55,815 nt of DNA from Candidatus Aminicenantota bacterium (GCA_016783445.1 JADHWO010000009.1:1-55815), one strand, 5' to 3'. Shown: positions 1 through 9,352, counted from the first letter of the stretch. The notes: a model not told the origin generated them from the letters alone. Numbers and translations are program-made.

Positions 1-2320
1 AGCGGTCAAAAGCTTTTTCGTGATTTGTTCGATACTGGTAAGGGAAAAGTTCAGTCCGTCCGTAGTAGTCATAATCAACTGCATCATCATGACCGGCAAC
101 ATAATAATTATCCTCTGTTTCAAGCACTCCGTCTTCATCTATGAACTTTGTCCAGGTTTGTCGATGATATTTCTTGTAGAAAAGTTCAATCCGAGCTGCA
201 AAATCTGTGAAGAGCTCTTTCTCATAAGAGATGTTAACTTCATCCATAAGTGGGGAATTGTAATCAGGATCAAATTTGTTTACAGCTTCAAGGGCTGTTG
301 GGTCAGTAACATTAACATTAGAGCTGTAGAGCCAGTAGTCAGGATTAGTAGGATCCTGCAGATTTGTTCCGTCGTATCCATAAAGTTCGGATTCCTGCAC
401 CCGTCCATCCTGAACTCCGGTATTTACAAAACCCTGGTATCCATCCTGCCAGATTAGATCGATCTCTGTCCAGCCTAACGGATTAATAAAATCTGCCATG
501 TAAAATCCCGATTGAGAGCCATAACGTGCAATCGAAAGCTTAATTACATCCTTCCCGTTTCCAAAAAGGTCATACGCCAGACTGAATCTTGGAGATAAGA
601 CCTGCCATTTGACTCCTGTTTCAAACCTGTCAATAGCAAGGGCGGGCATAAACTGCGCAATCAAAGGTGAGGCAGGAATGTTTGCATCTTTGATAAGAGA
701 CTGCTCTTGGTCATACCTGACTCCGAGATTAAGGGCGAACCGGCCAAAAGTCATTGTATCCTGCAGGAAAGCAGAATACCGGCTAAAACTGTAATTCACA
801 ATATAGTCTCTCATCACCCATGCTTCCCACCATTCTCCAGTGGGCATAGTTGCATCAGGTCCCCAATTGTGAAGCGTCAGGTTACCTTCATACAGATCAT
901 ATGTTGTGACTGTTGCAGTAACATAATCTGCTCCAAATTTGAATTCGTGGTCTGCGCCCAGGATGCCTTCAGCAAAATATTTACCGCTAAAACTGACATT
1001 TAGCTGGTCTCTATCGGTTCCATAATCATCGGTATTTCCTGACATGTAGAAGCTTGGATATTCGGTGAGAATCATATAATCTCCAGAGCCATCTGCTGTG
1101 TGTTCTTTTATCGGATGAAGGTAGAACCCTCCGTTTGAATATATCGCTTTTGCATTGAGGTAAAGGTTTCCGAACATCTGCTCCAGCTCTCCCTTCCAGA
1201 AATACCCGGGACCATCCTGGTTCCAGAGGGTATCAGGGTCCTGCACAGTATAGCCATACCAGGATCTATTCCATTTTTGTTTATTGTCATACTGGAGGAA
1301 AGCATTAAATCTTGTGGAGTTTGTCAAATGAAGATCTAATCTGCTGTAACCCGAAGCCAGCCATGTCTTGTCCGAATCTCCTGACAGGGCTAAAGCGTCA
1401 ATGTCCTGAACGCCCCATGAACCATAGAACCAGGCTCTATCTTTTACGATAGGTCCGCCAAAATTGGCACCATAAAAATAAAGCCTGTTAATACCCGCTG
1501 CTGTGTAACCTTCATCTTCTAAAGCTTCAGGAACATTATCGGCTTGCCATACATTTCTTACCACATCCAGATAAAACGTTCCGGTATACTTGTTTCCACC
1601 ACGTTTGGTAACAAGATTGATTTGCACGCCGCCTGTTTGAGACTGAATATCGTTAGCACCGTAGTTGATCTGAAGTTCCTCATAGCTGGAGATGTTGAGA
1701 TAGGCAGGAGCCGCGCCCAGAGCAGAGTTGTCTGTTATGTTCGCTCCGTCAATACTCCATGTGTTATCATCACCTGAAGAACCATGACCGTAATAAGAAG
1801 ACTGCTGCCCGGCTTCGTTTCCTCCGATATCCTCTCTGTCGATCAATATTCCGGGAACTATAGACATCAAGACCCAGGGATTCCTGGCTGTGGGCAGGTC
1901 CATAATCATTTCTTCAGTGATATTTACACCTACCTGAGCCCTTTTGCGGTCTATAATAGGAGCTTCTGCTTTAACGATAACCTCTGCGGTCAGTTTTGCC
2001 AGTTCCATGGTAATATCCAGAATTACGTCTCTTCCAAAAGAAACAACAAGGCCTTCCTGAATAAAAGTGTTAAATCCTGCAAGCTCGAACTTCAACACAT
2101 AATCATTAGAAACAGGCAGGCTTAAAAACCGGAAATTTCCTCTTTCCGATGAGACAGCTGACATAGTAACAATCTTGGACCCGGTCAGAGTCACATTGAC
2201 TCCAGGCAGAGGACCATTATCTGAATCTTTTACTACTCCTTTAATGGACCCGAATTCTTGAGCTGAGGCGAAAATTCCTGCAATGAAGAACAAGCATAAG
2301 AAAGGAATAATTTTTTTCAC
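1..2320 (-). CDS. TonB-dependent receptor with carboxypeptidase-regulatory-like domain (3' end outside window)
   Basis: Outer-membrane receptor of the Oar-like type, expected to take up or bind large substrates with TonB energy. It reads open from a GTG at 2320 to the window edge (773 codons; the C-terminus is missing). The start follows a strong GGAGG five bases upstream. Residues 1-21 form a signal peptide ending near ASAQ. Residues about 24-105 are a carboxypeptidase-regulatory-like beta-sandwich (GSIKGVVKD, LPGVNVTLTG). A plug domain follows (PTARNPWVLMSIVPGI, YYGHGSS, SIDGANITDNS, VQINLVTKRGGN) and then aromatic-rich barrel strands. It lies downstream of a sigma-54 activator gene on the same strand, behind a -24/-12 promoter. 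The substrate is not evident; the surrounding peptidases suggest peptides (inference). Confidence 0.9.
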   Translation of the reverse strand, partial: MKKIIPFLCLFFIAGIFASAQEFGSIKGVVKDSDNGPLPGVNVTLTGSKIVTMSAVSSERGNFRFLSLPVSNDYVLKFELAGFNTFIQEGLVVSFGRDVILDITMELAKLTAEVIVKAEAPIIDRKRAQVGVNITEEMIMDLPTARNPWVLMSIVPGILIDREDIGGNEAGQQSSYYGHGSSGDDNTWSIDGANITDNSALGAAPAYLNISSYEELQINYGANDIQSQTGGVQINLVTKRGGNKYTGTFYLDVVRNVWQADNVPEALEDEGYTAAGINRLYFYGANFGGPIVKDRAWFYGSWGVQDIDALALSGDSDKTWLASGYSRLDLHLTNSTRFNAFLQYDNKQKWNRSWYGYTVQDPDTLWNQDGPGYFWKGELEQMFGNLYLNAKAIYSNGGFYLHPIKEHTADGSGDYMILTEYPSFYMSGNTDDYGTDRDQLNVSFSGKYFAEGILGADHEFKFGADYVTATVTTYDLYEGNLTLHNWGPDATMPTGEWWEAWVMRDYIVNYSFSRYSAFLQDTMTFGRFALNLGVRYDQEQSLIKDANIPASPLIAQFMPALAIDRFETGVKWQVLSPRFSLAYDLFGNGKDVIKLSIARYGSQSGFYMADFINPLGWTEIDLIWQDGYQGFVNTGVQDGRVQESELYGYDGTNLQDPTNPDYWLYSSNVNVTDPTALEAVNKFDPDYNSPLMDEVNISYEKELFTDFAARIELFYKKYHRQTWTKFIDEDGVLETEDNYYVAGHDDAVDYDYYGRTELFPYQYRTNHEKAFDR

Positions 2321-2334
2321 TTTTTCCTCCTTTT

Positions 2335-2541
2335 TTAATTATAAAAACTTACTATTACCTTGGAACAAATACTTTTGCTCCACCTTATTTTTCCTTTGTT
2401 TTTTTTATGTTTTCCGATTCTCACCTCCTTTTCCTGTTTAGATTTAAAAATAAAAAAACATCCGGGATTTCTCACCATATAGAAGGGAAACTTTATCAGG
2501 AGATCTTTCCCCTCTTCATAGACGAATAACTTTTTTTCCAT
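2335..2541 (-). CDS. possible small leader ORF ahead of the TonB receptor (doubtful)
   Basis: A 68-codon frame beginning MEKKLFVYEEGKDLL lies in the predicted 5' leader of the receptor transcript and stops 14 bases before the receptor start. AAAGGA stands nine bases before the ATG. A very strong internal AAAGGAGGTGAG near 2422-2432 could instead start a 30-codon GTG frame in the same phase. The predicted transcription start (about 2550) would leave almost no leader for the upstream ATG. The protein is Lys-rich, has no recognised domain, and may be chance coding in AT-rich DNA. Confidence 0.2.
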   Translation of the reverse strand: MEKKLFVYEEGKDLLIKFPFYMVRNPGCFFIFKSKQEKEVRIGKHKKNKGKIRWSKSICSKVIVSFYN

Positions 2542-2560
2542 TAACATCAATCCTTTATTA

Positions 2561-2576
2561 AGCAAGAACCATGCCA
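2561..2576 (-). promoter_or_regulatory. sigma-54 (-24/-12) promoter for the TonB receptor
   Basis: Read on the minus strand the site is TGGCATGGTTCTTGCT. It has the GG of the -24 box (2575-2574) and the GC of the -12 box (2563-2562) separated by exactly 10 bases. This matches the RpoN consensus TGGCAC-N5-TTGCW at nearly every position. Transcription would start near 2550, giving a leader of about 230 bases before the receptor GTG at 2320. Confidence 0.75.
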
Positions 2577-2736
2577 TTTAAGTCAGAGAGGATACGGCCA
2601 GCAGAATAAAACACTCAAATAGCTTTCCTGATATAAAAATTCAGAATTTCCCCGAGAAAAAACCGGATATTGACTAATGGAATTTATCTTTTTTTTGAGT
2701 CTTCAGAATTCTCAAAGAAGTTCTAAAGAATCAAAT

Positions 2737-2753
2737 TGTCTAATTTTTAGACA
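2737..2753. promoter_or_regulatory. palindromic enhancer site 1 (TGTCTAA-TTT-TTAGACA)
   Basis: Perfect 7+3+7 palindrome about 170 bases upstream of the -24 element of the sigma-54 promoter, a typical position for an activator-binding site. An identical copy sits at 2830-2846. The shared sequence continues with TTGTAAG, so the two are also direct repeats. Binding by the adjacent Fis-domain activator is inferred. Confidence 0.6.
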
Positions 2754-2829
2754 TTGTAAGGCTAAATGGAAATGTGGGAAGGTAGGAAATTATTGAAAAT
2801 AAAGAAGATATAGGCATAAAAAGCGGAAA

Positions 2830-2846
2830 TGTCTAATTTTTAGACA
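2830..2846. promoter_or_regulatory. palindromic enhancer site 2 (TGTCTAA-TTT-TTAGACA)
   Basis: Second exact copy of the 17-bp palindrome, 93 bases centre to centre from the first (close to nine helical turns) and about 263 bases upstream of the -24 box. It lies just past the stop codon of the sigma-54 activator gene, in the gap leading to the TonB receptor. Confidence 0.6.
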
Positions 2847-2869
2847 TTGTAAGAAAATTCCCCTATTTT

Positions 2870-4747
2870 TTACTTTTTGATTTTATATTTGTTTATTTTA
2901 TTATCCAATGTCTGACGGGTAATACCCAGTATCTTTACAGCTTCACTCTTATTCCAGCCCGTTTGTCTCAAGGCCCTTATAACATGGTCCTCCTCCATAT
3001 GTTCAAGTGATTCTAGAGGAGCTGGAATGACCTTTCCGCCCTTGCGAATATTATGAGGCAAATCCTCCGGCTGGATTAGCTCCCCGTCCCCCAAAACAAC
3101 AGCACGATCTATACAGTTCTTTAACTCCCTCACATTACCAGGCCAGGAATAAGACAGCAATAATTCATTTACCCTGGGAGAAACTTTTTTTACTCTTCCC
3201 GCAATAAAGTATTCTGCCAGGGGGATTATATCTTCCTTCCGTTCCTGTAGGGTCGGAAGTATAAGCGATACTACATTCAGACGATAGTAGAGATCCTCAC
3301 GAAACTTTCCCTCCTCCACAGCCTTTCCCAGATCCTGGTTTGTAGCAGCAATAACCCGGGCGTCAACCTTGATAGTCTCAGTTCCGCCAACCCTCTGAAG
3401 TTCCTCTTCTTCTAATACACGCAGTACTTTTGCCTGAGTCTCCAGGCTCATATCGCCGACCTCATCAAGAAAGATAGTGCCTCCGTGAGCCATCTGAAAT
3501 TTTCCCTCTCGAGTGCTAATCGCCCCCGTAAAAGCTCCTTTTTCATGCCCGAACAGTTCACTCTCAATCAACTCCCTGGGTATTGCCGCACAATTAACAG
3601 CAACAAAGGGTTGATCGCTGTGGGACGACTGGGTATGAATGGCCTTTGCCACTAATTCCTTACCTGTTCCTGTCTCACCCTGTATAAGGATCGTAATATC
3701 CGAAGGAGCCACCTTCTTTATAGTCTTGTAGACCTTCTTCATCTGTTCAGATTCCCCCAGAATTTGGAACTTCGGCCTCAGCTCATATTCCAGCCGAATG
3801 TTTTCCTGGACCACTTCCCTGTGAAGACACGCGTTTCCCAGGGCGATCCCGGCCTGACGGCACATAGCAGTTAAAAAAACCAGGTCATCCTGGGAGAATA
3901 TTCCTGCAGAAGCCCGGTTGTCCATATATAAAACCCCTAAAACATCTTCCTGAAAAAGAAGCGGCACACACATAGCAGACCTGATACTATATTCCTTGAC
4001 GCTCTCTGCCTCCTCAAATTGCTGGTCCTTGAGGGCGTTACGCGTTAGAATAGAAACTCCGTCTCTAAGAACTTTATGGACAATTGTACGGCTGACTTCT
4101 AGTTTTTCCTGCTCTTTATCACCTGTATTATCTCGAGTATGCTCACAGGTTAGTTCTTTAGTGTTTTCATCAACCAGTGCAACAAATCCTCTTTCAGCAT
4201 CCAGCGTTCTAAAAGCCGCACTCATGACTTCCTCTAACAACTGAAACGAATCATCCAGATGTGAATTGACGGCTTTGCTAAATTCATAAAGAAGCATTAA
4301 CCTCTGATGATCCTTTTGGAGCGATTTGATATCATCGGCATCAAAATCATCAGAGGGAAATGGCAGAGTTTCTTTGGAGTCTAAGGATGCAATCTCCACT
4401 GCCTCTTGTAACATGTCTTCAGGGGCGACAAATTCAACATGGACTGCGGGAAGGATATCTTCTGACTTAAAGACCAAGATGGAGTCCCCTATTTTTATTC
4501 TATCCCCCTCCATCAATCTCTGTCGCGAGACAATCTTACCATTAACCTTGATGGGATATTTTGCGCCTATATCGTTTATCTCATAACCACCGTCTTTTAG
4601 TGCAACTACCTCTGCATGATCCCTTGATACAAACGGGTCTGCAAGGATCATATCATTGGTTGGTCTCCTCCCTATAGTTATAACGGGCTTATTAAGTTCA
4701 AAACTCTTATCCTGGCAGTCTTTCTGTCGTAATATCAAATATGGCAT
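2870..4747 (-). CDS. sigma-54-dependent transcriptional activator, FHA-GAF-AAA+-Fis
   Basis: Enhancer-binding protein that hydrolyses ATP to open sigma-54 promoters. Order of domains: FHA (about 1-95; GRRPTND, VSRDHAE), which binds phosphothreonine; GAF (about 155-310); AAA+ (about 330-560) with Walker A GETGTGKE, the sigma-54 contact loop GAFTGA, Walker [13 protein letters not shown] and [12 protein letters not shown]-terminal Fis-type helix-turn-helix ([20 protein letters not shown]). All motifs are intact. There is no phosphorylatable receiver domain, so input probably comes through FHA-bound phosphoprotein, plausibly from a Hanks kinase such as the one at 6212-9352 (inference), and a GAF ligand. 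GGAGAG precedes the ATG. The likely target is the TonB receptor downstream. Confidence 0.95.
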   Translation of the reverse strand: MPYLILRQKDCQDKSFELNKPVITIGRRPTNDMILADPFVSRDHAEVVALKDGGYEINDIGAKYPIKVNGKIVSRQRLMEGDRIKIGDSILVFKSEDILPAVHVEFVAPEDMLQEAVEIASLDSKETLPFPSDDFDADDIKSLQKDHQRLMLLYEFSKAVNSHLDDSFQLLEEVMSAAFRTLDAERGFVALVDENTKELTCEHTRDNTGDKEQEKLEVSRTIVHKVLRDGVSILTRNALKDQQFEEAESVKEYSIRSAMCVPLLFQEDVLGVLYMDNRASAGIFSQDDLVFLTAMCRQAGIALGNACLHREVVQENIRLEYELRPKFQILGESEQMKKVYKTIKKVAPSDITILIQGETGTGKELVAKAIHTQSSHSDQPFVAVNCAAIPRELIESELFGHEKGAFTGAISTREGKFQMAHGGTIFLDEVGDMSLETQAKVLRVLEEEELQRVGGTETIKVDARVIAATNQDLGKAVEEGKFREDLYYRLNVVSLILPTLQERKEDIIPLAEYFIAGRVKKVSPRVNELLLSYSWPGNVRELKNCIDRAVVLGDGELIQPEDLPHNIRKGGKVIPAPLESLEHMEEDHVIRALRQTGWNKSEAVKILGITRQTLDNKINKYKIKK

Positions 4748-4774
4748 ATTTACTCTCTCCGCCTATCATAATCG

Positions 4775-5105
4775 TAACACAAGAAGGGGTCGCGTCTCAA
4801 CATTTGACATTACGGCAAAAAACGGGCGTGCTCTTTATTTTATGGTCTAAAAATTTGATTCATCAAACCCACAACTTGGACATATAAAGCATTTAATTTT
4901 ACAAATAGAATTGATTAATTTTTAAGAAGAGGGCTTGATGAATCAAGCCCCTACAGGAAAAGGTGAGATTGCCACACTACGTTCGCAATGACACATCAAT
5001 GGAAAATTGGGGCCTTTCCCCATTTTCCTTTCATCTTTTAACTTTTATGTCAAGGCCTGACGCTAAATGTCAAATGTTGAGACGCGGCCCCTTATTGTGA
5101 TACTC
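4775..5105. repeat. inverted-repeat element between divergent genes
   Basis: Arms of about 30 bases at 4784-4812 and 5066-5093 are inverted copies sharing AAGGGG-CGCGTCTCAACATTTGACATT with one or two differences. Between them are a minus-strand copy of the TTGAT-ATCAA palindrome (about 4851-4870), a plus-strand copy at 4931-4950, a run related to GATTGCCACACTACGTTCGCAATGAC and a GGGG/CCCC hairpin at 5001-5028. There are no genes inside. The right arm supplies a candidate -35 (TTGAGA, 5077-5082) 16 bases from GATACT (5099-5104) for the hydrolase at 5128. The composition suggests a MITE-like or composite repeat. Confidence 0.55.
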
Positions 5106-5127
5106 TTGAACCTAATCAACATAAAAC

Positions 5128-5889
5128 ATGAAAGAAAAAATCTTTTTTACAACCAAGAAAGGAAACAGGATCTGCGGGATATTATCAAATCCAACATCCC
5201 TGAAAGAAAAACCAATAATAATTTTATGCCATGGATTCTCCACAGGCAAGGGCGGACGCACTTATGTGAGATTAGAGGAAATCCTGAATGACAAGAAAAT
5301 CTCTACCTTCCGTTTTGATTTTTTTGGCCACGGAGAAAGTGAAGGGAAATTCGAGGAGATTACAACTTCTGAAGCTGTTGACGATGTTTTAAGTGCCATC
5401 CAGTTCTTGAAAGAATCCGGCTACATAAAAATTGGTCTTGTTGGCTCAAGCTTTGGAGGGCTTGCCAGCATAATAACAGCCTCAAAAATAAAAAATTTAT
5501 ATGTTCTAGCCTTAAAATCTCCGGTCTCAGATTATGAGAGCATGGCAGTTGAATGGAACAATAAATACGAGATCAAAATCTGGGAAGAAAAAGGTTCTAT
5601 CGATGTTAATGGCGTGGACGGTGAAAGGCGCAGACTAAACTATTCCTTTTATGAAGATGCAATAAGGATCAATGGATACGAGGCTGCCAAAAAAATAAAG
5701 ATTCCCACTTTAATCGTTCATGGAGAAAAGGATGAAACTGTACCAATCGAACAAAGCCAGAAAACAGCAGGTTTAATAAAAAATTGCCGGTTGGAAACAA
5801 TTAAAGGCGGAGACCACACATACTCAAAAGCGGAACACTTCGAAAAGATGCTGGATTTGATTTCAAGATTTATTTTCGAGAAGTCTTAG
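5128..5889 (+). CDS. alpha/beta hydrolase
   Basis: Cytosolic serine hydrolase (253 aa, no signal peptide) of the general alpha/beta fold, resembling small acyl-esterase or peptidase-like enzymes. Visible motifs: oxyanion HGF after strand 3 (IIILCHGFSTG), FFGHGESEG, nucleophile elbow GSSFGG (Ser near 107), acid in HGEKDETVP (Asp near 200) and base in GGDHTYS (His near 229), so the triad looks complete. No good ribosome-binding site precedes the ATG. The upstream promoter may come from the inverted repeat at 5066-5105, giving a leader of only about 17 bases. Substrate unknown. It is divergent from the sigma-54 activator. Confidence 0.85.
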   Translation: MKEKIFFTTKKGNRICGILSNPTSLKEKPIIILCHGFSTGKGGRTYVRLEEILNDKKISTFRFDFFGHGESEGKFEEITTSEAVDDVLSAIQFLKESGYIKIGLVGSSFGGLASIITASKIKNLYVLALKSPVSDYESMAVEWNNKYEIKIWEEKGSIDVNGVDGERRRLNYSFYEDAIRINGYEAAKKIKIPTLIVHGEKDETVPIEQSQKTAGLIKNCRLETIKGGDHTYSKAEHFEKMLDLISRFIFEKS

Positions 5890-6056
5890 AGACGCATTTT
5901 GCTAAAGGAGATTCATAAACAAGACTGCAAATTTAACTTTGCAGGTGGCAGATAGATGTGGGGGGGGGATAGGTCAACATAACCTAATATTTTTATGAAC
6001 TTTTTGTAATAAAAAATGTTTTAGAACAATGAAGGAAAAGGTTGAAATATCTAGTA

Positions 6057-6080
6057 GAAATGGGGCCTGTCCCCAATTTC
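6057..6080. repeat. GGGG-CCTGT-CCCC hairpin repeat
   Basis: Short palindrome GAAATGGGG-loop-CCCCAATTTC. The same GGGGAC/GTCCCC theme recurs at 5001-5028, 51386-51476 and, in shorter form, near 24886, 27770, 33361, 49556 and 52945. It resembles REP-type dispersed repeats; no transposase is present in the window. Confidence 0.5.
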
Positions 6081-6185
6081 CCTCCTGAATACCCTGTTGA
6101 ACCGACAATAGAGGATGTACTTAGCGGGAAGGATACAGAAATAGAATTTGTGATGGGACTGATAAAAAAAGAAAAAGAGAAATAA
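6060..6185 (+). pseudogene. short ORF remnant (41 codons)
   Basis: The frame ends EYPVEPTIEDVLSGKDTEIEF...KKEKEK and reads like the acidic/basic C-terminus of a real protein. Its only ATG lies inside the GGGG/CCCC hairpin, so it is probably the tail of a gene cut by a repeat rather than an intact gene. No family recognised. The rest of the 5890-6211 gap holds a G-run near 5961 and nothing else I can name. Confidence 0.3.
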
Positions 6186-6211
6186 ATAGGTTAACAAAGC
6201 GACACAGAAAA

Positions 6212-9200
6212 TTACCGGCTTTTCAGGGCAGCCAGCCGCCGCTGGGCTTCTTCTACTGTCTTCAGCCCTTTGTCGGCATTCTTCCAGACCTCAAGTGCCT
6301 TTTCATACTGCTCTATTGCTTTTGTATACTGACCTTTTTCTTCATAGAGTTTTGCCAGCCTGAAACGACCCAAGGGATGAAATAAAGGTCGATCCTCAGT
6401 TGCTTCCGAATTAAAGGTCATCAGCTTTTCATATTCTGCGATGGCTTTATTTATCTCACCTTTTTCCTGGAAGGCTTGTGCATAAAAATCAGCATCAAAC
6501 GGGACATTCCTCCGTATAAATGATACATGAGACCTAAAACTCATTGGAAAAGATGGCCTTTTCTTATAAACAACAACTGCTTCATCCACAGAACCTTCTG
6601 CGAGAAGAACCATGCTGTATAAATAGTCATAAGAAGACTTAATGTCTTTATCTTCTTCGGATTTCAAGTCAGAAAGAAGAGGTTTCATTGCGGCCAATCG
6701 TGACTTTGCAGATTTTATCCTCCCTTCTTTCAAGTCCAACAGGCCATAGTAAAAATCGGATAGCATTGTATTTAATTTTTCAGAAGATATGTTGTTTTTA
6801 GTTCTAAAATCCATCCGGGCTTTTATGCTATCCCGCAAAAATTCTGTCTTTCCCCATTCATAATAAATCCATAATTTCATCCTTAATACAACATCTATTA
6901 AGTGATTATCTCCTAAGCTTCTTGCCAGCTCCTCTGCTTTGTCGATTGTTTTAAGGGATTGTTCAAGATTACCCAAAATATGTTGATAAAAACCTTTAAA
7001 CTGGTACCCTATTGATTTCATTGCATCAGAAGGAACAATGGAGATATACTGATCAACCCATCTCATCGCTCCTTCGTAATTTTCTTCGAGGGCAAATATA
7101 TAGGCTACTTTCCATGCCGAATCAAAGTCCGGTTTGAGTTCCAGTGCTTCCGTGAACTTTGCTTTTGATTCTTCGAGTTTTCCCATACGAAAGTAAAGCT
7201 CCCCCATGGAATCGTAAGGATTGGCATCTCCCGGAGAGATAGAAGCATATCTCTTAAAATATTCAAGGGCTTTGTCAAAATCATTTTGATAACTATATAA
7301 ATAAGCGAGTTGATTGATGGCATAACCATATTTGGGATCGAGTTCCAGCGCCTTGTTGTACTTTTCGACTGCTTCATCATTCATCTTGTGGTTCTGGTAA
7401 TACAAAGCCAAATCAAAGTGAACCCTCTTCTCTTTGGGATATTTCTTTTCAATATCTTCAAGAATCTTAAAATATTTTTTATCATCTTTACCTTCAAGTC
7501 TTGCATAAATAGCTTCTGCATAGAGACCTTCTTTTCCTGTTAATTTTTTCATGTACTTTTTAAACTTATCAAAAGCCTCCTGCCATCCCGCTCTATCACC
7601 TAACGCACCTTTTACCAGGGCTGTGTAATAATGTGCCATAACAAACTCAGGATCCAATTCTACAGCTCTCTCGAGGAAACGGAGGGAATCAGCAAAATAA
7701 AATTTCTCATAATCATCTCTTCCCCTTAAAAAATAGTTGTACGCTTCCATGGACAATGTTGTGGCTTCTGCAATCTGCGATGAGTTTGCTCTTATTTTAC
7801 GTTCGGATAAGCCAAATCCCCGGGAAATCTCCTTGCTCAATTCATCAATTTGATTTCTCAGGATGCTGCCGACTCCTTCTCCTCTGGAACTTGCGCTCTT
7901 TAAAAGCTCTTTTGTCTCAACATCTAAAACTTGTACATTAGTCGCAAACATCTCGTCAGCTTTTATGTAACTACCCAGGACAATGGCATTTATGCCTTCC
8001 ATACGGCAGATCTCAAAACCAAGGTCACTATTTATTACTTCCACATCTTCTTTTCCTAACTGTTTGAGAAGATCATGCATCCTCTCCCATGTAGTTACGC
8101 GGAGATATCTGGACTGCTCAAGGCTTGTAATCAATAGATTTGGAATAGCTTCCTGAAGATAGTCGTAGGAGTTCTCGCCTGTCTGGTTTTCAAAACTGAT
8201 CACTGCAACTGAAACCATATCCTCCAGCGGAACAGCTCCTGCTTTCACAGAAGCATATTTGAATCCAACCATTCCTATAACTATAACTGCTATTACAACA
8301 AGTGCGGGGAGGAGAAGTTTTTTCAGGTTAAATCTAACTGTTATCTCCCGCGTAGTTATAGGCTTCCTCTTAGAGACTTTAGCTTCTCGTGTCGGGAACT
8401 TTTTCTCAATTACATTTAGTTCCTCATGTAGTTCCTCAACATTTTGATATCTTTTTTCCTTCTTTTTATCCAAGCACTTTAATATTAAACGACTCAAAGT
8501 ATCGGGTATTTGAGTATTAATTTTTCGTGGATTTTGAGGGATCTCATTTTTATGCTTTACCATAATACTCAAAGATGTATCTCCATCAAATGGCACTTTA
8601 CCTGTTGCCATCTCATACAAGATGATGCCCAACGAATAGATATCCGAGCGCTGGTCTGCTTCCTTTCCCTCTACTTGTTCAGGACTCATATAATCAGGCG
8701 TCCCAACCATTACTCCCGGACCTGTTATTCCTTTTGCCTTGAGGGAGCGAGCTATTCCAAAATCCATAATACGGGCATTTCCATCCTGGTCAATCATGAT
8801 GTTCTGCGGCTTTAGGTCACGATGTACAACTCCTAAACGGTGAGCTTCTGATAATCCTTCGCACACTTGTTTAGCAATATTAACGGCTGTTCCCAGACTT
8901 AACTGTTTTGTCATTCTGATCATGCTTTTTAAACTTTCACCCTGTACATATTCCATGACTATATAATATGTGTCTTCTTCCTTGCTGAAGTGATACATAC
9001 GACAGACATTCTTGTGAGATATCATCCTGGCAAGCTTTATTTCGTTTTGGAAGCGTTCTATAGTTCTTTTATCTGCTGCTATCTCAGGTCTTATGATCTT
9101 TAACGCCACTTTCTCATTTATTTCTGTGTCAATAACTTTAAAGACTGTGCCCATGCCTCCCCTGCCCAGCTCTTCAATGACCTGGTATCTTCCAGCATAA

Positions 9201-9352
9201 GTTGTACCAGTATCTATCTCTGGAATTGGTGTTTCGAGAGTTCTTGTGGGAGCAACATAGACTTCATCTACTATTTGTGGGAGTGGAGTGGCACACTTAT
9301 TACAATAGAGATTATCCGAAGGATTTTCAGAATAACAGTTAGGACATCTCAT
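6212..9352 (-). CDS. zinc-ribbon Ser/Thr protein kinase with TolB/FlgO-like and TPR domains
   Basis: Hanks-type kinase of 1046 aa. An N-terminal zinc ribbon (C3, C6, C17, C20) precedes the kinase domain (about 56-320), with glycine loop GRGGMG, VALKII lysine, HRDLKPQN, DFGIA, GTPDYMSPEQ and DQRSDIYSLG, so it should be catalytically active. A single membrane span lies at about 344-366. The region after it (VSVAVISFENQTGENSYDYLQ) resembles the TolB/FlgO-like domain seen in such kinases, and the C-terminal half is a chain of TPR repeats (AINQLAYLYSYQNDFDKALEYF, DSMGELYFRMGKLEESKAKF). The kinase is cytosolic and the TPR half extracytoplasmic. It may phosphorylate FHA proteins such as the activator next door (inference). 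Confidence 0.93.
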   Translation of the reverse strand: MRCPNCYSENPSDNLYCNKCATPLPQIVDEVYVAPTRTLETPIPEIDTGTTYAGRYQVIEELGRGGMGTVFKVIDTEINEKVALKIIRPEIAADKRTIERFQNEIKLARMISHKNVCRMYHFSKEEDTYYIVMEYVQGESLKSMIRMTKQLSLGTAVNIAKQVCEGLSEAHRLGVVHRDLKPQNIMIDQDGNARIMDFGIARSLKAKGITGPGVMVGTPDYMSPEQVEGKEADQRSDIYSLGIILYEMATGKVPFDGDTSLSIMVKHKNEIPQNPRKINTQIPDTLSRLILKCLDKKKEKRYQNVEELHEELNVIEKKFPTREAKVSKRKPITTREITVRFNLKKLLLPALVVIAVIVIGMVGFKYASVKAGAVPLEDMVSVAVISFENQTGENSYDYLQEAIPNLLITSLEQSRYLRVTTWERMHDLLKQLGKEDVEVINSDLGFEICRMEGINAIVLGSYIKADEMFATNVQVLDVETKELLKSASSRGEGVGSILRNQIDELSKEISRGFGLSERKIRANSSQIAEATTLSMEAYNYFLRGRDDYEKFYFADSLRFLERAVELDPEFVMAHYYTALVKGALGDRAGWQEAFDKFKKYMKKLTGKEGLYAEAIYARLEGKDDKKYFKILEDIEKKYPKEKRVHFDLALYYQNHKMNDEAVEKYNKALELDPKYGYAINQLAYLYSYQNDFDKALEYFKRYASISPGDANPYDSMGELYFRMGKLEESKAKFTEALELKPDFDSAWKVAYIFALEENYEGAMRWVDQYISIVPSDAMKSIGYQFKGFYQHILGNLEQSLKTIDKAEELARSLGDNHLIDVVLRMKLWIYYEWGKTEFLRDSIKARMDFRTKNNISSEKLNTMLSDFYYGLLDLKEGRIKSAKSRLAAMKPLLSDLKSEEDKDIKSSYDYLYSMVLLAEGSVDEAVVVYKKRPSFPMSFRSHVSFIRRNVPFDADFYAQAFQEKGEINKAIAEYEKLMTFNSEATEDRPLFHPLGRFRLAKLYEEKGQYTKAIEQYEKALEVWKNADKGLKTVEEAQRRLAALKSR

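Noticed and set aside
20-2125. Plus-strand frames of 60-160 codons at the window start
   Set aside because: They lie opposite the continuous minus-strand TonB receptor frame, which has signal peptide, plug motifs and ribosome site.
2542-2577. Upstream ATG extending the small leader ORF to 80 codons
   Set aside because: This ATG lies inside the sigma-54 promoter itself, upstream of the predicted transcript start.
5067-5291. 74-codon plus-strand frame
   Set aside because: It overlaps the hydrolase gene out of frame and begins in the inverted-repeat arm.
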